Shown here: positions 24,704 to 35,134 of the stretch, one piece after another | How positions within the stretch are numbered: the stretch's first letter is position 1 | Layout: every line of letters starts with the position of its first letter | Assembly: GCA_000469685.2 (NCBI GenBank) | Contig: LS997563.1 | Span: forward strand, 14,993,940-15,057,939 | Direction of reading: 5' to 3' | DNA from: Haemonchus contortus | Lineage: Eukaryota > Nematoda > Chromadorea > Rhabditida > Trichostrongylidae | DNA: 64,000 bases | Made by a program: the position numbers and the translations under genes | Notes under the pieces: model-generated | Told to the model about the DNA's origin: nothing | The model's database searches: none | Seen by the model: only the letters and a program-made list of their open reading frames with translations

Positions 24704-25985
24704 TACAGGTGTGAAAAGGTGCAGTAATTTGTGTTTATATGTCGACTACATACAACTCCAACAGCATTTATCAACAGCTACATAGATCACGAAAACAAAC
24801 TTGATCTCTAACTAGCCTCCTTTTGCGCATACTTAGGCTAAAAGTCTCCTAGGAAATGGGTCGACGGCGGCACGGAGGTACTCTTCGTCCAAATCCTCTC
24901 GCGCTTCAACAAGGATTGCACGTAGAGCATCCAAACTTCTATGCTTAGTGGAGCAGGCTTTCCTCTTGAGAACTGACCACACAGAATAGTCCAATTGATT
25001 CAGGCCTGGTTTGTTTGGGGGCAAATCTTCCGACGAGATAAAGTCTGGGAAGTGCGTTGCGCACCAGCCCTTTACCACATTCTACCTGTGTGCTGGAGCT
25101 GAGCCCTGTTGACAAGTCCATGTCCGGTTGCCGAAATGGGATTCAGCCTAAGGGAGTAACTCCTTCTCCAACATGCCTTTGAGGTAGGTCTTGCTATCCA
25201 CCTTGACTCCCTTCTCCGAGAAAATCAGGGACATCTTGCTATCCGGTGTGATTGCCCCAAAAACCATCAACTTCTCGGGGTGTCCAGATCGCTGAGCAAT
25301 CCCTCCATGTTGGCTGGCTTCTGCAGGGCTTCCCGCTATCATCCTATCGTTTTGGGTGTTCAGGAATTGATCTGTTGAAAACAGGCATTCGTCAGTGAAA
25401 AGGATGTCGCTGTGCCGTGCCTGCGAAAATTGCTTTAAACGCTCCCTAAATCTTTTGAGCTTAGTTTTCTTCATACGCTTAAATAGCATGTGAGCTTTTG
25501 AGCTCTTATAAGAGCGAAGTCGAAGGTGGCTGGTGACAATCCGTCCGACAGATCGAGCAGAAATTCCGACCTCAAGAGCCGTTTATCCCTTGGACCTACG
25601 AGGGTGGCAGCGGATTTTCTCTCGAATGATTTTCACGATTTCCTTTGTCGTTGCATTCTTCGGTCCTCCATATTTAGGCTTGTCCTCCATAGTTCCTGTC
25701 GTCTTGTACCTGTTGACGTTGTTGTACACGTTTTTAAGGTAATCTGGAGCTGTTTGAAGATGGTCTTTGCCGTGCACTCAGCCAGATGGAGGTGCAGGAT
25801 GGAGGGTCGTTGGTTTTTGCTTGTCACTATTTTGTAAAATGGCATATTCAAGAACGGCCAAATTATGGAATGTCTAGAAGAGGACTTGCAGTAAATAGTG
25901 GCACAGATCCTGTCGAAATCGAAGGCCTTATTTGTTATAGAGAACCTGAAACGGCTCGTTGCCAGAACTTTTGCCGCACCCTGTA
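24704..25985 (-). mobile_element. Tc1/mariner transposon, inactive, about 1.28 kb
   Basis: The right end read inward is TACAGGGTGCGGCAAAAG; the left end is TACAGGTGTGAAAAGG, a looser match. TA borders both ends. The length is typical of a mariner. Confidence 0.75.
24834..25845 (-). pseudogene. Mariner-family transposase pseudogene
   Basis: Reading runs from about 25845 down to a stop at 24834, close to the usual 340 codons. The N-terminal helix-turn-helix region (HLAECTAKTIFKQLQI, then NRYKTTGTMEDKPKYGG) is split by a frameshift near 25740-25750. The catalytic core shows ILFTDE (first Asp, near 25390). The second catalytic site reads QQGSAPAH instead of QQDSAPAH, so the Asp is Gly, and a stop codon follows two residues later. 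The third Asp survives in LNQLDYSVWSVL, followed by HRSLDALRAILVEA and the family ending FPRRLLA. The enzyme is dead by at least three lesions. Confidence 0.85.
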
Positions 25986-26039
25986 TACATGCATCCATTG
26001 TGAAGACATAGCAATCCAGACACCCTAATATGGGAGGGC

Positions 26040-26519
26040 GTGGTAGTGCGGATATTGCTATGCACCTTTCATTCTCGAAGTTGAATTGCGGGTGGAATTG
26101 CTGTTATTCTCTCTCCCAGGTCTTACTTTATCCCTTCTCTGCAGAGCTTCGCGAGTTCGGAAGCTACTTAGTTGTTGCAGCTTGTGAGATTCCGCGCTGG
26201 CGTATTAGCTCGACAGTTTTGAAGAGAGACGTCTCCTGACAGCTTGTAGACTCCCTGTTTTACTAGCACTAACATCAAGATACTCGACCAGCCGGTTTTA
26301 CTCTTCATCGATGCTGTCGGTAACGAATCTTCATGCAAATACTAAAGAGAAGGGAAGTGATCACAGTTGATGTGGTTTGGGGGTTCCCTTCCTGAACTTC
26401 GCACCTCTTTCTCCACTCATTCGAAAACAAAATCTAATCTTGAGGAGAAGTCGGCCCAATCCCTTGCAGAACTTCGGGTCTGCAGTGACGTCAGTCAGGC
26501 AAAATGTTTCATGGAGGAT
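26040..26519 (-). mobile_element. Older RTE-type LINE relic, part 1 (antisense, interrupted)
   Basis: The minus strand encodes the linker between endonuclease and reverse transcriptase of a nematode RTE family, in broken frames. Examples are NRLVEYLDVSASKTGSLQAV followed by RRRLSSKLSS, and SELAKLCREGIKQDLGERI. Near 26519 it also keeps endonuclease-end features (DWADFSSRLDFVFEWVEK). Its upstream part resumes at 29701, on the other side of the intact LINE. Confidence 0.65.
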
Positions 26520-26539
26520 AATGTGATTTCTTCGTTAGG
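26520..26539 (+). repeat. Left target-site duplication of the intact LINE
   Basis: Starts AATGTGATTTCTTC. It matches 29681-29700 at 19 of 20 positions and marks the insertion point in the older LINE. Confidence 0.9.
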
Positions 26540-29500
26540 TGGCGAAGTCCGTTCCTCCAAGGGGTGCCACTGGAAACTGCCCACTCTGTGGGCTGAGCTG
26601 ACCACGGACATTCGAATGCAGGCGACAGGCCCCGTGACAGGCCGGCCTACGAACACCCCAGTCACATCAAAAATGTTAATGTCACTCAAAGAATCTCGAT
26701 GTAATGCTACGGCGTCCGCGGGAGCCGACGCGCACTTGCAAGGCCCGGTGAGTGTGAAAAGTATGCGAGGGTCTCCGGTGCAAGGACGGCATCGGGGGGC
26801 AACTAGGCTAGTCCAAAAGTCCCGCAACGTATGGAAGACTCGCGTTGCGACGTTAAATGTTGGCACATTAACGGGACGCTCGTATGAGTTAGCAGAAGCT
26901 CTAGAGCGTCGAAGAATTGATTTCTGTGCCGTGCAGGAAACGAGGTGGTCCTGCTGCAAGTCGAGGGACATTGGCCACGGCTTCAAAGCCGTTCTCTGTG
27001 GTGGACCCAAAACCACCAATGGAGTTGGCATAATTGTCTCTGAAAGGTTCCGTGATTCGATAGTGGGCGTGGAGCGCTTCGATGATCGCTTAATGAAGAT
27101 CATTGTGGTCATCGAATGCCAAAAATACCATTTCTTCTCAGCGTATGCTCCACAGGCTGGATGCTCTGAACAAACCAAGGACAAGTTCTGGAACCTGCTA
27201 GATGAGAAGACAGCCGAAGTACCGTTACAAGAAGCACTAGTTGTCGCAGGTGATCTTAATGGTCATGTAGGAGCTACTAAAGACGGTTATAGCTGTCATG
27301 GTGGTTTTGGATATGGGTCACGCAATACTGATGGCGAGCGAATTCTTGAGTATGCAGTTTCGCATAATCTCGTCATTGTAAACACGAAATTCCGTAAGCG
27401 TGACTCTCATCTCATTACCTTCTATAGCGGTGAAAACAGAACACAAATCGATTTTGTCCTTGTCAGGCACCGCGATCAGGGACTCTTAACAGACGCGAAG
27501 ACAGTACCTTATGAAACGGTCGCTACACAACATCGACCGCTGATTTGTACGCTAAAGATCGCCCCGCCAAAACCGAAAGTTGCCGAAAGGTGTGGGCCAG
27601 CGAGAATCAAGTGGTGGCGACTGAAGGAAAAAGAAAAGGAATCGGCCGTCGTCTCCCGCATTCTATTACCGGCGGTAACGACTGTCGATGAAACTTGGAA
27701 GAGTGCTGTCGAAGCGATAACCCGGGTTGCAGGGTCGGAGCTCGGCATGACCAAGCCTGGACGACGAAAGATTGACAAGCAAACATGGCTGTGGACGGAT
27801 CATGTCAGGGATAAAGTACGTGAGAAGAAAAAGCAATACCACGCATTCCTCTCGGAAAAGACAGCCGATAATTGGCAGCGCTATCAGATCGCGAAGAAAG
27901 AGGCGAAGAAGGTCGTTGCTTCTGTGAAGGCAGCTCATTTTGCCGAATTGAACGAGAAGCTCGAGTCTCGCGACGGTGAGCGGTATGTTTACCGTCTCGC
28001 AAAGACCCACCATCGCCAGACCGAGGATATAGAAAGGTTCTTCGGCATAAATGACGAGAATGGTCACCTCCTGACGGACCGCAAGCAAACACTGAAACGA
28101 TGGCGAGAGTACTTCGAAAACATCTCGACAGTCGAATTTGCTCATCCCGCCATCCCTTGCGCTCCGCCAGTATACGGTCCTGTCCAGAAGATAACTGTGA
28201 GGGAGACAATTACGGCTATGAAGAGGATGAAATCAGGCAAAGCAACTGGTCCTGACGACTTAGCAGCGGACCTGTGGAAATCGAAATGCTGGAATCCTGC
28301 AGGGTGGTTGACGGACTTCTTCAATCAGGTCGTCGCAGAGAAGAAGGTGCCTGAGAGCTGGCAACAGAGCACGACGATTCCTATCTGGAAAAAGAAGGGC
28401 AGTCCTGGAGACTGCGCTTGCTATCGCCCAATTCGCCTGCTCTCGCACAGCATGAAAATCTTTGAGCGAATTGTGGACAGTCGTATCCGCGACATCGTCG
28501 AGCTGACCACCAATCAGTGTGGTTTTGTCTCTGGTTGCAGCACCATTGATGCCATACACGCCACTCGCCTTCTGCTAGAAAAGCATCGCGAAAAACGAAG
28601 ACCGGTACATCTTGCCTTTCTAGACTTGGAGAAGGCTTTCGACCGCGTTCCGCGTGACGTTATATGGTATGCCTTACGACAGCATGGCGTTCCCGAAGAG
28701 CTTATTGAGTGGGTGCGCATCCTTTACACTAGCCCAAAAAGCCGAGTGCAAACGGCAGCGGGCACATCGACGGATTTCCACATCTCCGTCGGAGTACACC
28801 AGGGCTCTGCGTTATCCCCACTACTTTTTGTTGTCGTCATGGATGCCATTACAAAAGACCTCCAGAAGCCGGCTCCATGGACGCTTCTTTATGCCGATGA
28901 TGTGATGCTCGCCAGCGAAGACAAAAGCGAGCTCGAGTCACAGGTGCAGACCTGGTCCGACCGTCTGGCTAGGTTCGGGCTCAGGTTAAACGTCAAAAAG
29001 ACTGAGTACTTGACCACTGATTCGAGCGAGCCAGGCTCTATCAAGATCAATGGCACTGAGCTCACACGGACAACAACCTTCAAGTACCTTGGATCGGCAC
29101 TTGCGTCTGACGGCAGCCTGGGTTTTGAAACGAATTCTCGCGTGAATGCAGCGTGGTTGAAGTGGCGCTCAATGACTGGCGTACTCTGCGATAAGAACAT
29201 CCCTGAGCGACTCAAATCAAAAATCTACAGAACCGTCATCCGGCCCGTCGCGATTTACGGCGCCGAGTGCTGGCCTACGACCAAAGAAGTAGAAGCTCGT
29301 CTCAGTGTGATGGAGACCAAGATGCTGCGCTGGACAGCCGGAGTAACACGACTAGATCGCATAAGTAATGACGCCATCAGGGAGCGATTCGGTGTAGCGC
29401 CCATTGTCGATAAAATGCGCGAAGCCCGACTCCGTTGGTATGGCCACGTTCTCCGCGCGGACGAAGGCAGTGTTCGTAAGATCGGTCTCAACCTAGACGT

Positions 29501-29680
29501 GTCCGGAAGACGGCCTAGAGGGCGCCCAAAGCAGCGATGGCTCGATACGTTGCACGAAGACCTCAAAACGGTTATCATCCACCCCGATCAAGCGTTTAAT
29601 CGGGAGAAGTGGCGTCAACATATCAGAAAAGCGGACCCCGCCATCATGCGGGACAGGCGCTGAAGAAGAAGAAGAAGAAG
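26540..29680 (+). mobile_element. Full-length RTE-type non-LTR retrotransposon
   Basis: The 3,141-bp insertion begins TGGCGAAGTCCGTTCC right after the left target copy. It ends in an uninterrupted (GAA)n run that overlaps the stop codon region (29661-29680), so there is practically no 3' untranslated region. A short 5' leader precedes one long ORF. The microsatellite tail, single ORF and clear target duplication fit the RTE clade. Near-identical target copies and an unbroken ORF suggest a recent insertion. Confidence 0.9.
26616..29663 (+). CDS. RTE-type endonuclease / reverse transcriptase
   Basis: This 1,015-residue protein nicks target DNA and copies the element's RNA at the nick. The frame is open from 26367, but the part before 26540 is host DNA, so I place the start at the first in-frame Met inside the element. 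Residues ~75-315 are the apurinic-type endonuclease, with QETRW near 108-111, GDLNGHVG (D213, N215), QIDFVLV (D279) and QHRPL (H306). Residues ~320-500 form a charged linker. Residues ~585-830 are the reverse transcriptase, with motif A FLDLEKAFD (D670) and the YADD box at 759-762. The C-terminus has WYGHVLRADE and a basic GRRPRGRPKQRW stretch. All catalytic residues I can check are present and there is no stop. Confidence 0.95.
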   Translation: MQATGPVTGRPTNTPVTSKMLMSLKESRCNATASAGADAHLQGPVSVKSMRGSPVQGRHRGATRLVQKSRNVWKTRVATLNVGTLTGRSYELAEALERRRIDFCAVQETRWSCCKSRDIGHGFKAVLCGGPKTTNGVGIIVSERFRDSIVGVERFDDRLMKIIVVIECQKYHFFSAYAPQAGCSEQTKDKFWNLLDEKTAEVPLQEALVVAGDLNGHVGATKDGYSCHGGFGYGSRNTDGERILEYAVSHNLVIVNTKFRKRDSHLITFYSGENRTQIDFVLVRHRDQGLLTDAKTVPYETVATQHRPLICTLKIAPPKPKVAERCGPARIKWWRLKEKEKESAVVSRILLPAVTTVDETWKSAVEAITRVAGSELGMTKPGRRKIDKQTWLWTDHVRDKVREKKKQYHAFLSEKTADNWQRYQIAKKEAKKVVASVKAAHFAELNEKLESRDGERYVYRLAKTHHRQTEDIERFFGINDENGHLLTDRKQTLKRWREYFENISTVEFAHPAIPCAPPVYGPVQKITVRETITAMKRMKSGKATGPDDLAADLWKSKCWNPAGWLTDFFNQVVAEKKVPESWQQSTTIPIWKKKGSPGDCACYRPIRLLSHSMKIFERIVDSRIRDIVELTTNQCGFVSGCSTIDAIHATRLLLEKHREKRRPVHLAFLDLEKAFDRVPRDVIWYALRQHGVPEELIEWVRILYTSPKSRVQTAAGTSTDFHISVGVHQGSALSPLLFVVVMDAITKDLQKPAPWTLLYADDVMLASEDKSELESQVQTWSDRLARFGLRLNVKKTEYLTTDSSEPGSIKINGTELTRTTTFKYLGSALASDGSLGFETNSRVNAAWLKWRSMTGVLCDKNIPERLKSKIYRTVIRPVAIYGAECWPTTKEVEARLSVMETKMLRWTAGVTRLDRISNDAIRERFGVAPIVDKMREARLRWYGHVLRADEGSVRKIGLNLDVSGRRPRGRPKQRWLDTLHEDLKTVIIHPDQAFNREKWRQHIRKADPAIMRDRR

Positions 29681-29700
29681 AATGTAATTTCTTCGTTAGG
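29681..29700 (+). repeat. Right target-site duplication of the intact LINE
   Basis: Starts AATGTAATTTCTTC directly after the (GAA)n tail and matches 26520-26539 with one difference. Confidence 0.9.
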
Positions 29701-29870
29701 AAGCTGTCGACCTTGCGACACTCGAACGAAGCGGCTTCTGGAACTGGATATTACCAAGAACCGCGGATGATCTGAGTAGGAAACACTCGTATTCATTCTC
29801 TCAACGTGCTCATTCTAGCAAGTTGCCTGAGTGCCGGTGTGAAGCTCTTCGGTTATTCTTGTCAGTCAAA
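29701..29870 (-). mobile_element. Older RTE-type LINE relic, part 2
   Basis: Read on the minus strand this gives GNIQFQKPLRSS, the endonuclease motif that in this RTE family precedes the segment found at 26519. The two parts were contiguous before the younger LINE inserted. Confidence 0.5.
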
Positions 29871-30939
29871 TATCCACGTGTTGGAGCCGGTGACGATTTC
29901 TAAGCCTGCGAACGTCGATTCGTACGAAAGTTTGGATTTGTACTAGTAACATCGATTCGTACAACCAGAAAATGTTTACCATAATCTAAATTAAAGTGAT
30001 AATAGTCTTTGCTTATAATGGCCTTAACCTAGCTTTAACAGTCTTCTTTGCCCAAGTGGTGTAAGGAACTAGGAGTACTCATATGAAGTAGAATAAGCTC
30101 TACAAAACCCTAACTACGGATGAAACTGCCATAAAAGCCCTTTCTTCACGTTGCACGGATTTGATGAATCCAGTAGCATGAAGTAGGACGTTTATTGTTG
30201 TCTTATAGGGTGAACGCAGACGACTATAAACTGTACAAGAAAAAGTCAAACAGAAAACCAAACTCTACCATAAAAGAATGGAAAAAGCTCATGACAAAAT
30301 TATAAAGATGGATGAAAATAGCGCTTCTTAGGTGTATGGAAGGGTGCTTATCCCAATGCTTGCACGACAGGAATAACCAAGCACATAAAATTAACGACAG
30401 GCTGGACAGGTCTTTATAGACTCATTTAGGTGAGTTCAACCCGGCAAGCACAACAAAGTTGGGAACGAAAAACCAGTTCAAGGTAGTCATCTTTCCGAAC
30501 CAGTGGTGCAGGTGGTTACTGCAATGGTACCCAATCGGGTTGTGCCCGTGGCTAAAATACATGAGCAGAATGAGACAACCAGCATAACCTGTCCTCTGAC
30601 TCACTAAATATATCGGTCATGATGAGAGAGGTCATGTATTTATCGAGGAAGATAAGTATCCTCTGAAGCCGTGTAAGGCCACCAATGGAAACAATTCTAT
30701 CATAAGCAAAATGGCAGCAATAACTGTTGAACCTGCGCTGCTTGTAGAAAATTCGCATGCTCTCGGATGATGCCATAGTTGAAGTCACCTACAACATGTT
30801 GAACTAGTTAGGATCAGCTGAATTCAAACCCACTGCTAAAGATGGGCGCAGGAGAAGCGATCGTCCACAGTATCGGTAAGAGCTTGGCACCTAGGCCAGA
30901 AAGGCAGGCATCAAGGGGAGTACTAGGTCGCTATCGGCA
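29871..30939. other. No gene recognised
   Basis: Intergenic DNA; short frames without family likeness. Confidence 0.4.
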
Positions 30940-31150
30940 TTGCAGTTTATAACATCTCATTCGGTTTCTTCCATTTCACAAGGTAGATTGTGTTATATCC
31001 TTCCTATTGATACTGAATTTTTGTCAGATTTTAAAAATAATGAAGGCGTCACATCGTGAATCAATCATCGTTTTGCATCTGCAAGAATTTTTGGCACAGG
31101 GCCCAGGCGGCTCAATCTAACAAGGCAGCTGGTATATTTACAATACATAT
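30940..31150 (+). mobile_element. Mariner fragment (5' part)
   Basis: About 200 bases match 41710-41910 of the mariner derivative at 41656 (shared TTTCACAAGGTA, TTTTGAAAATAATG-like and TTTTTGGCACGG-like blocks). Neither terminus is recognisable. Confidence 0.6.
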
Positions 31151-32048
31151 CAGACCCAGAAACCCTCTGTTATAGTTTTGGAGTCTGTGGTCCCAAACGC
31201 GGTAAATTCTTTCAGTCGATTTATGTTATCTATGTATGCGCTAATTCCCGTGATCCTCACGTAGAGCGGTCGTGCCATTTCGCCAATATCGTCATCACCA
31301 CAAACACGGCGAGTATCTTTTAGGCCAACCCGATACAATCCTCCTCCCTGCAATCTGGACAAGCTAGTCAGTCAAGGTTTTACGTAAGCGATCGTTTAGT
31401 CTGTGGACAGCCTCAAACTGTATAACCGTATATGCATAGATGTATGCCCATTACAACTCAGCACATCCTTCTTATAAACAACGAGCGGACGTTAGGAATT
31501 TGTTCTGTTGAAATGCACGATATATAGCTCAGTTGATTGGCTAATGGCTACTGCATTTTTTCAACTAGACGTAGAGCTTCTTGTGACGGCGTCACCCGCA
31601 AACACGGTAGTACCTAGATGGATGGAGCACTCCTTTCGTACTGCCATTTATGTCTGATGAGGTAATTGCCACCATGAGGAAGTGTCTTAAGTGATCGGAT
31701 TTGGAAAATTCAGTCGCTAGTTTAAACGTACTTGAAGCGTGTGGGACAGGCTGTGTGGGACAGGCTATACGATCACCTATGTATAACCCCAAACTATGTG
31801 GTCCGTATAGCTAGCAGAGAGGAATTGCATGATGACTAGAGTGGCCTAGCTCCATCGGACTGCTCCATTTAGGAGGGGAAACGAGCTTCTTCCATCTCAA
31901 ACAGGGTTTATTTCCAAGACCTTAATCTTAACGCTCATGCTCGTGTAGTTTGAAATGCCCAGTATGACAGCTCCTTGACTTGATCAGCCTTCTAAATACG
32001 GCGGAATTCACGATCATCAATCCTATCCTACTTACTATAAAGCGCTTA
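31151..32048. other. No gene recognised
   Basis: Short frames only. A minus-strand frame at 31150-31362 reads protein-like but has no family match or splice context. Confidence 0.4.
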
Positions 32049-32068
32049 GTCTGTCTGTCTGTCTGTCC

Positions 32069-32102
<34 letters not shown>

Positions 32103-32110
32103 ATGTCTGT
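32049..32110 (+). repeat. (GTCT)n microsatellite
   Basis: About 15 tandem GTCT units with two single-base changes, preceded by ACTATAAAGCGCTTA. The same AAGCGCT plus GTCT arrangement begins the satellite copy at 56190. Confidence 0.95.
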
Positions 32111-32159
32111 CACGAAATCCCTTAGCTCCTTTAGATCTGCCTGGAGAGACCGGGTCAAG

Positions 32160-33610
32160 TGTGGGATGGGTGGGCCAGGTCTCGAGAAGTATAAAACACA
32201 CATCAGCTTGGCGGAGCCCCGCCCACAGTGGGCGTGGCGTGCTTCGAAACGAGCCCTACCAAGGACCATGATTTCAAATTCAGCCACAAGACGGCCTCAA
32301 AATTGGGGTTCAAAGGTGGCTTGAGGTGTGCATTGGTAAGTTAGATCGAACTGGGGAGACCCACCCCCGATGGGCGGGGCGTTCTCCAAAAATGCAATGT
32401 TTTATGAAAACTTTTATAACTCGGTTTGGAGAAAGCCAACAGAGCAGGAAAAAGTTGATGTGGGAGGAGCATTGTCGGAGGTGTCTTCAGCATAAATGAC
32501 GTCAGCGGAGGCCCGCCCACAATGGGCGGAGCGTGCCTCGAAGCTCACATCCCTTCTTACATTTATATACGAAAATCCATAATTCCGGTTCCCATGGACA
32601 TAGAGAGTTCAAATTTGGTAGGAGTACAGGCGTCATGGAGGCAAAACTCATGGTGGGTGGCAGAACCAGACTCCGCCCACAAGGGGCGAGGTTTGTGCGG
32701 AAATTCATAACTCCCGTCCCCATGGACCGAGAAAGTTCAAACTCGGTAGGAGTACAGGCGACAGGATGGGAACACCTATGGTGGGTGGCAAGACCGGACT
32801 CCGCCCACAAGGGGCGGGGTTTGGGCGAAAATTCATAACTCATGTCCTCATGGACCTAGAAAGTTCAAACTTGGTAGGAGTACAGGCGCTATGGTGGCAA
32901 AACGTATGGTGGATGGCAGGACCAGACCCCGCCCACAAGGGGCGGGGTTTGTGCAAAAACTCATAATTCTGTCCCAATGGACCTAGAAAGTTCAAACTTG
33001 GTAGGAGTACAGAAACCGCGATGGGGAAACTTATGGTGGGTGGAAGAACCAGACTCCGCCCACAAGGGGCGGGGTTTGTGCGAAACTTCATAACTCCTGT
33101 CCCCATAGACCTAGAGAGTTCAAACGTGGGTAGGTGTACAGGCGACAGGATGGGAATACCTATGGTGGGTGGCAAGACCGGACTCCGCCCACAATGGGCG
33201 GGGTTCGTGCGAAACTTCATAACTCCTGTCCCCATAGACCTAGAGAGTTCAAACGTGGGTAGGTGTACAGGCGACAGGATGGGAATACCTATGGTGGGTG
33301 GCAAGACCGGACTCCGCCCACAATGGGCAGGGTTTGGGCGAAAATTCATAACTCATGTCCTCATGGGCCTAGAAAGTTCAAACTTGGTAGGGGTACAGGC
33401 GCCATGGTGGCAAAACTTATGGTTGGTGGCAGAACCAGACCCCGCCCACAAGGGGCGGGGTTTGTGCGGAAATTATAACTCCCGTCCCCGTGGACCTAGA
33501 AAATTCAAACTTGCTAGGAGTACAGACGACAGGATGGGAACACTTATGGTGGGTGGCAGGACCAGACTCCGCCCACAGGAGGCGAGGTTTGAGCGGAAAC
33601 TCATAAATCC
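32160..33610 (+). repeat. Tandem minisatellite, about 128-bp unit
   Basis: The core CCGCCCACAA(G/T)GGGCGGGGTT recurs at 32673, 32801, 32929, 33056, 33184, 33314, 33442 and 33569, spacing 127-130 bases. Each unit also has TTCATAACTCCTGTCCCCAT, GAAAGTTCAAACTTGGTAGG and TATGGTGGGTGGCA. The copies at 32216, 32366 and 32513 are more diverged and about 150 apart. The GGGCGG/CCGCCC core is a small hairpin. Long frames run through it, but the unit length is not a multiple of three, so I do not call a protein. Confidence 0.95.
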
Positions 33611-35120
33611 GATAAAGGTCTATAATGAAAATCAGCTCATGCGGCTCCGTCTCTCATGGCTAGAGCCCCTAGCGCGCGCGAGAGCGTGCGTAGCCGCCTG
33701 GTTGCCTATACCTGATTTGGAATTTCATTTGTTTTCACCGAAAAATATTCAAAATACAAATGGTTACACATGAGTTGAACGCAAGAGACTCTGTTAGCCC
33801 CAGCCGCGTAGAGGAGATCTATTGTGCGGAGGGAACTGTTCTACCTGCTCTTCCGAAAAAGGAGGTATTCAGGAAAGGGGCTCGTCCAACGAACATTCGA
33901 AGAAACCGGCCCACCTTGGAATTTCTCATGTCATCGTCTGTTGTGTGCATTCATAGAATAATTTGTCCATTGTGCACAACAGATGTCTGGGAGGTAATGG
34001 TGACTTTGGTCAAAGAGTTTCACTGAACTCGAAAAGCCGCTCTGAAACAGGTTCTCAACCAAGACGGTTTATTCATTATTTGTCAACGGTACAGTGTGAG
34101 GTAGCAATCGTTTTCTTCGGTTGTTCTCTAAGGGGGTCCAAGTTGCTTCACGTTCAATACATTCTTTATTTACGTTTCATGCTGATTAAGGCCATAGCAT
34201 TGCCTAATGGGCGGAAAATAAACGCAACGACTGACCTTTCGCAAAGACTGATCCATCTCTCATGGTTTTTTTTCTTTTGGGTCGCTGACGGTTGTCGATT
34301 GAAGGCCATATACTCGGGACACATCAACTTTTCAACATCCTTTTTTAATGAGTGAAAGTAATATATTTTTCATGTTTTTTTTTCAAGAACAAGGGACTAG
34401 AGTTGCGTTTCTTCAAATTGAGAGATTTGGATAAGTTTTTTTTTCATTCGACGATATTCAATCTGTAGACAGTTGAAGATGGACTACTGGTCTGCAAATG
34501 AACTTCTGTTGACTCCAAATTCGAACCGCACTTTTGTTGTTCCCTGCTGACTGAAGTGGCTGGAACGTGTGAGCGAGTGTTAAACACACATCTCAGCGAG
34601 TATTAGACACGCCAGAAGTAATGCCGTATGTAACAATAGGCATTAGGGCAGCCCTCGTTACAGCACCAATTTCATGGTTTATTATCACCATGCTTTTTCT
34701 TTTTTATCTCTCTTTTTCATTGTTTTCTATCGCCACTAAAATGGTTTATATGTTCTCTTTGTTGGAAACGGAGATGATGGGGGGAAGTGGTAGGTTTCCC
34801 TTGCCACACTAGTAAGCACTCACCGTCACTATTCCTTTCCACTCTTTTTTTTTTGGCTGCTAAAATAAATCTGAGATTGTGGGGACTCACATTGACCTCA
34901 ATAGATTTTCCTTGTCACACGTGTAAGCGTCAAGCACTCACCGTCTCAATCTCCTTTCACTCCTTTTTTTGTTTCTGAATAAAAATCTTAGCCTCAGACC
35001 TGGAACAGGTCTCAGGTGATTGTTCTACATTCCATGAATCTCTTCTCCTGGACTCAACGTGAAAGGCCTTTATCGTGTGCACCATGTCTTACCTTGCGTG
35101 CAACTTATCGCTCACGGTTT
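33611..35120. other. No gene recognised; upstream flank of the GILT gene
   Basis: Contains T-rich stretches and two similar segments at 34790-34860 and 34905-34975 (shared AAGCACTCACCGTC and CTTTCCACTC-like motifs), a local duplication of about 120 bp. The GILT promoter should lie here. Confidence 0.45.
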
Positions 35121-35123
35121 CAG
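35121..35123 (+). promoter_or_regulatory. Candidate trans-splice acceptor of the GILT gene
   Basis: GGTTTCAG ends at 35123, 11 bases before the ATG at 35135. This spacing is typical of spliced-leader addition sites in nematodes. A cis-intron in the 5' leader would look the same. Confidence 0.45.
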
Positions 35124-35134
35124 GTGCTCGCAGT

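Noticed and set aside
26367..26615. N-terminal extension of the LINE frame
   Set aside because: The first part lies outside the target-site duplication, in host DNA. The frame is open there by chance.
27509..29578. Several antisense frames of 90-160 codons
   Set aside because: They are shadows of the GC-richer LINE coding strand.
33021..33773. 250-codon open frame through the satellite array
   Set aside because: The repeat unit is about 128 bp, so successive units shift frame. The openness follows from sequence composition, and other frames and the opposite strand are open too.
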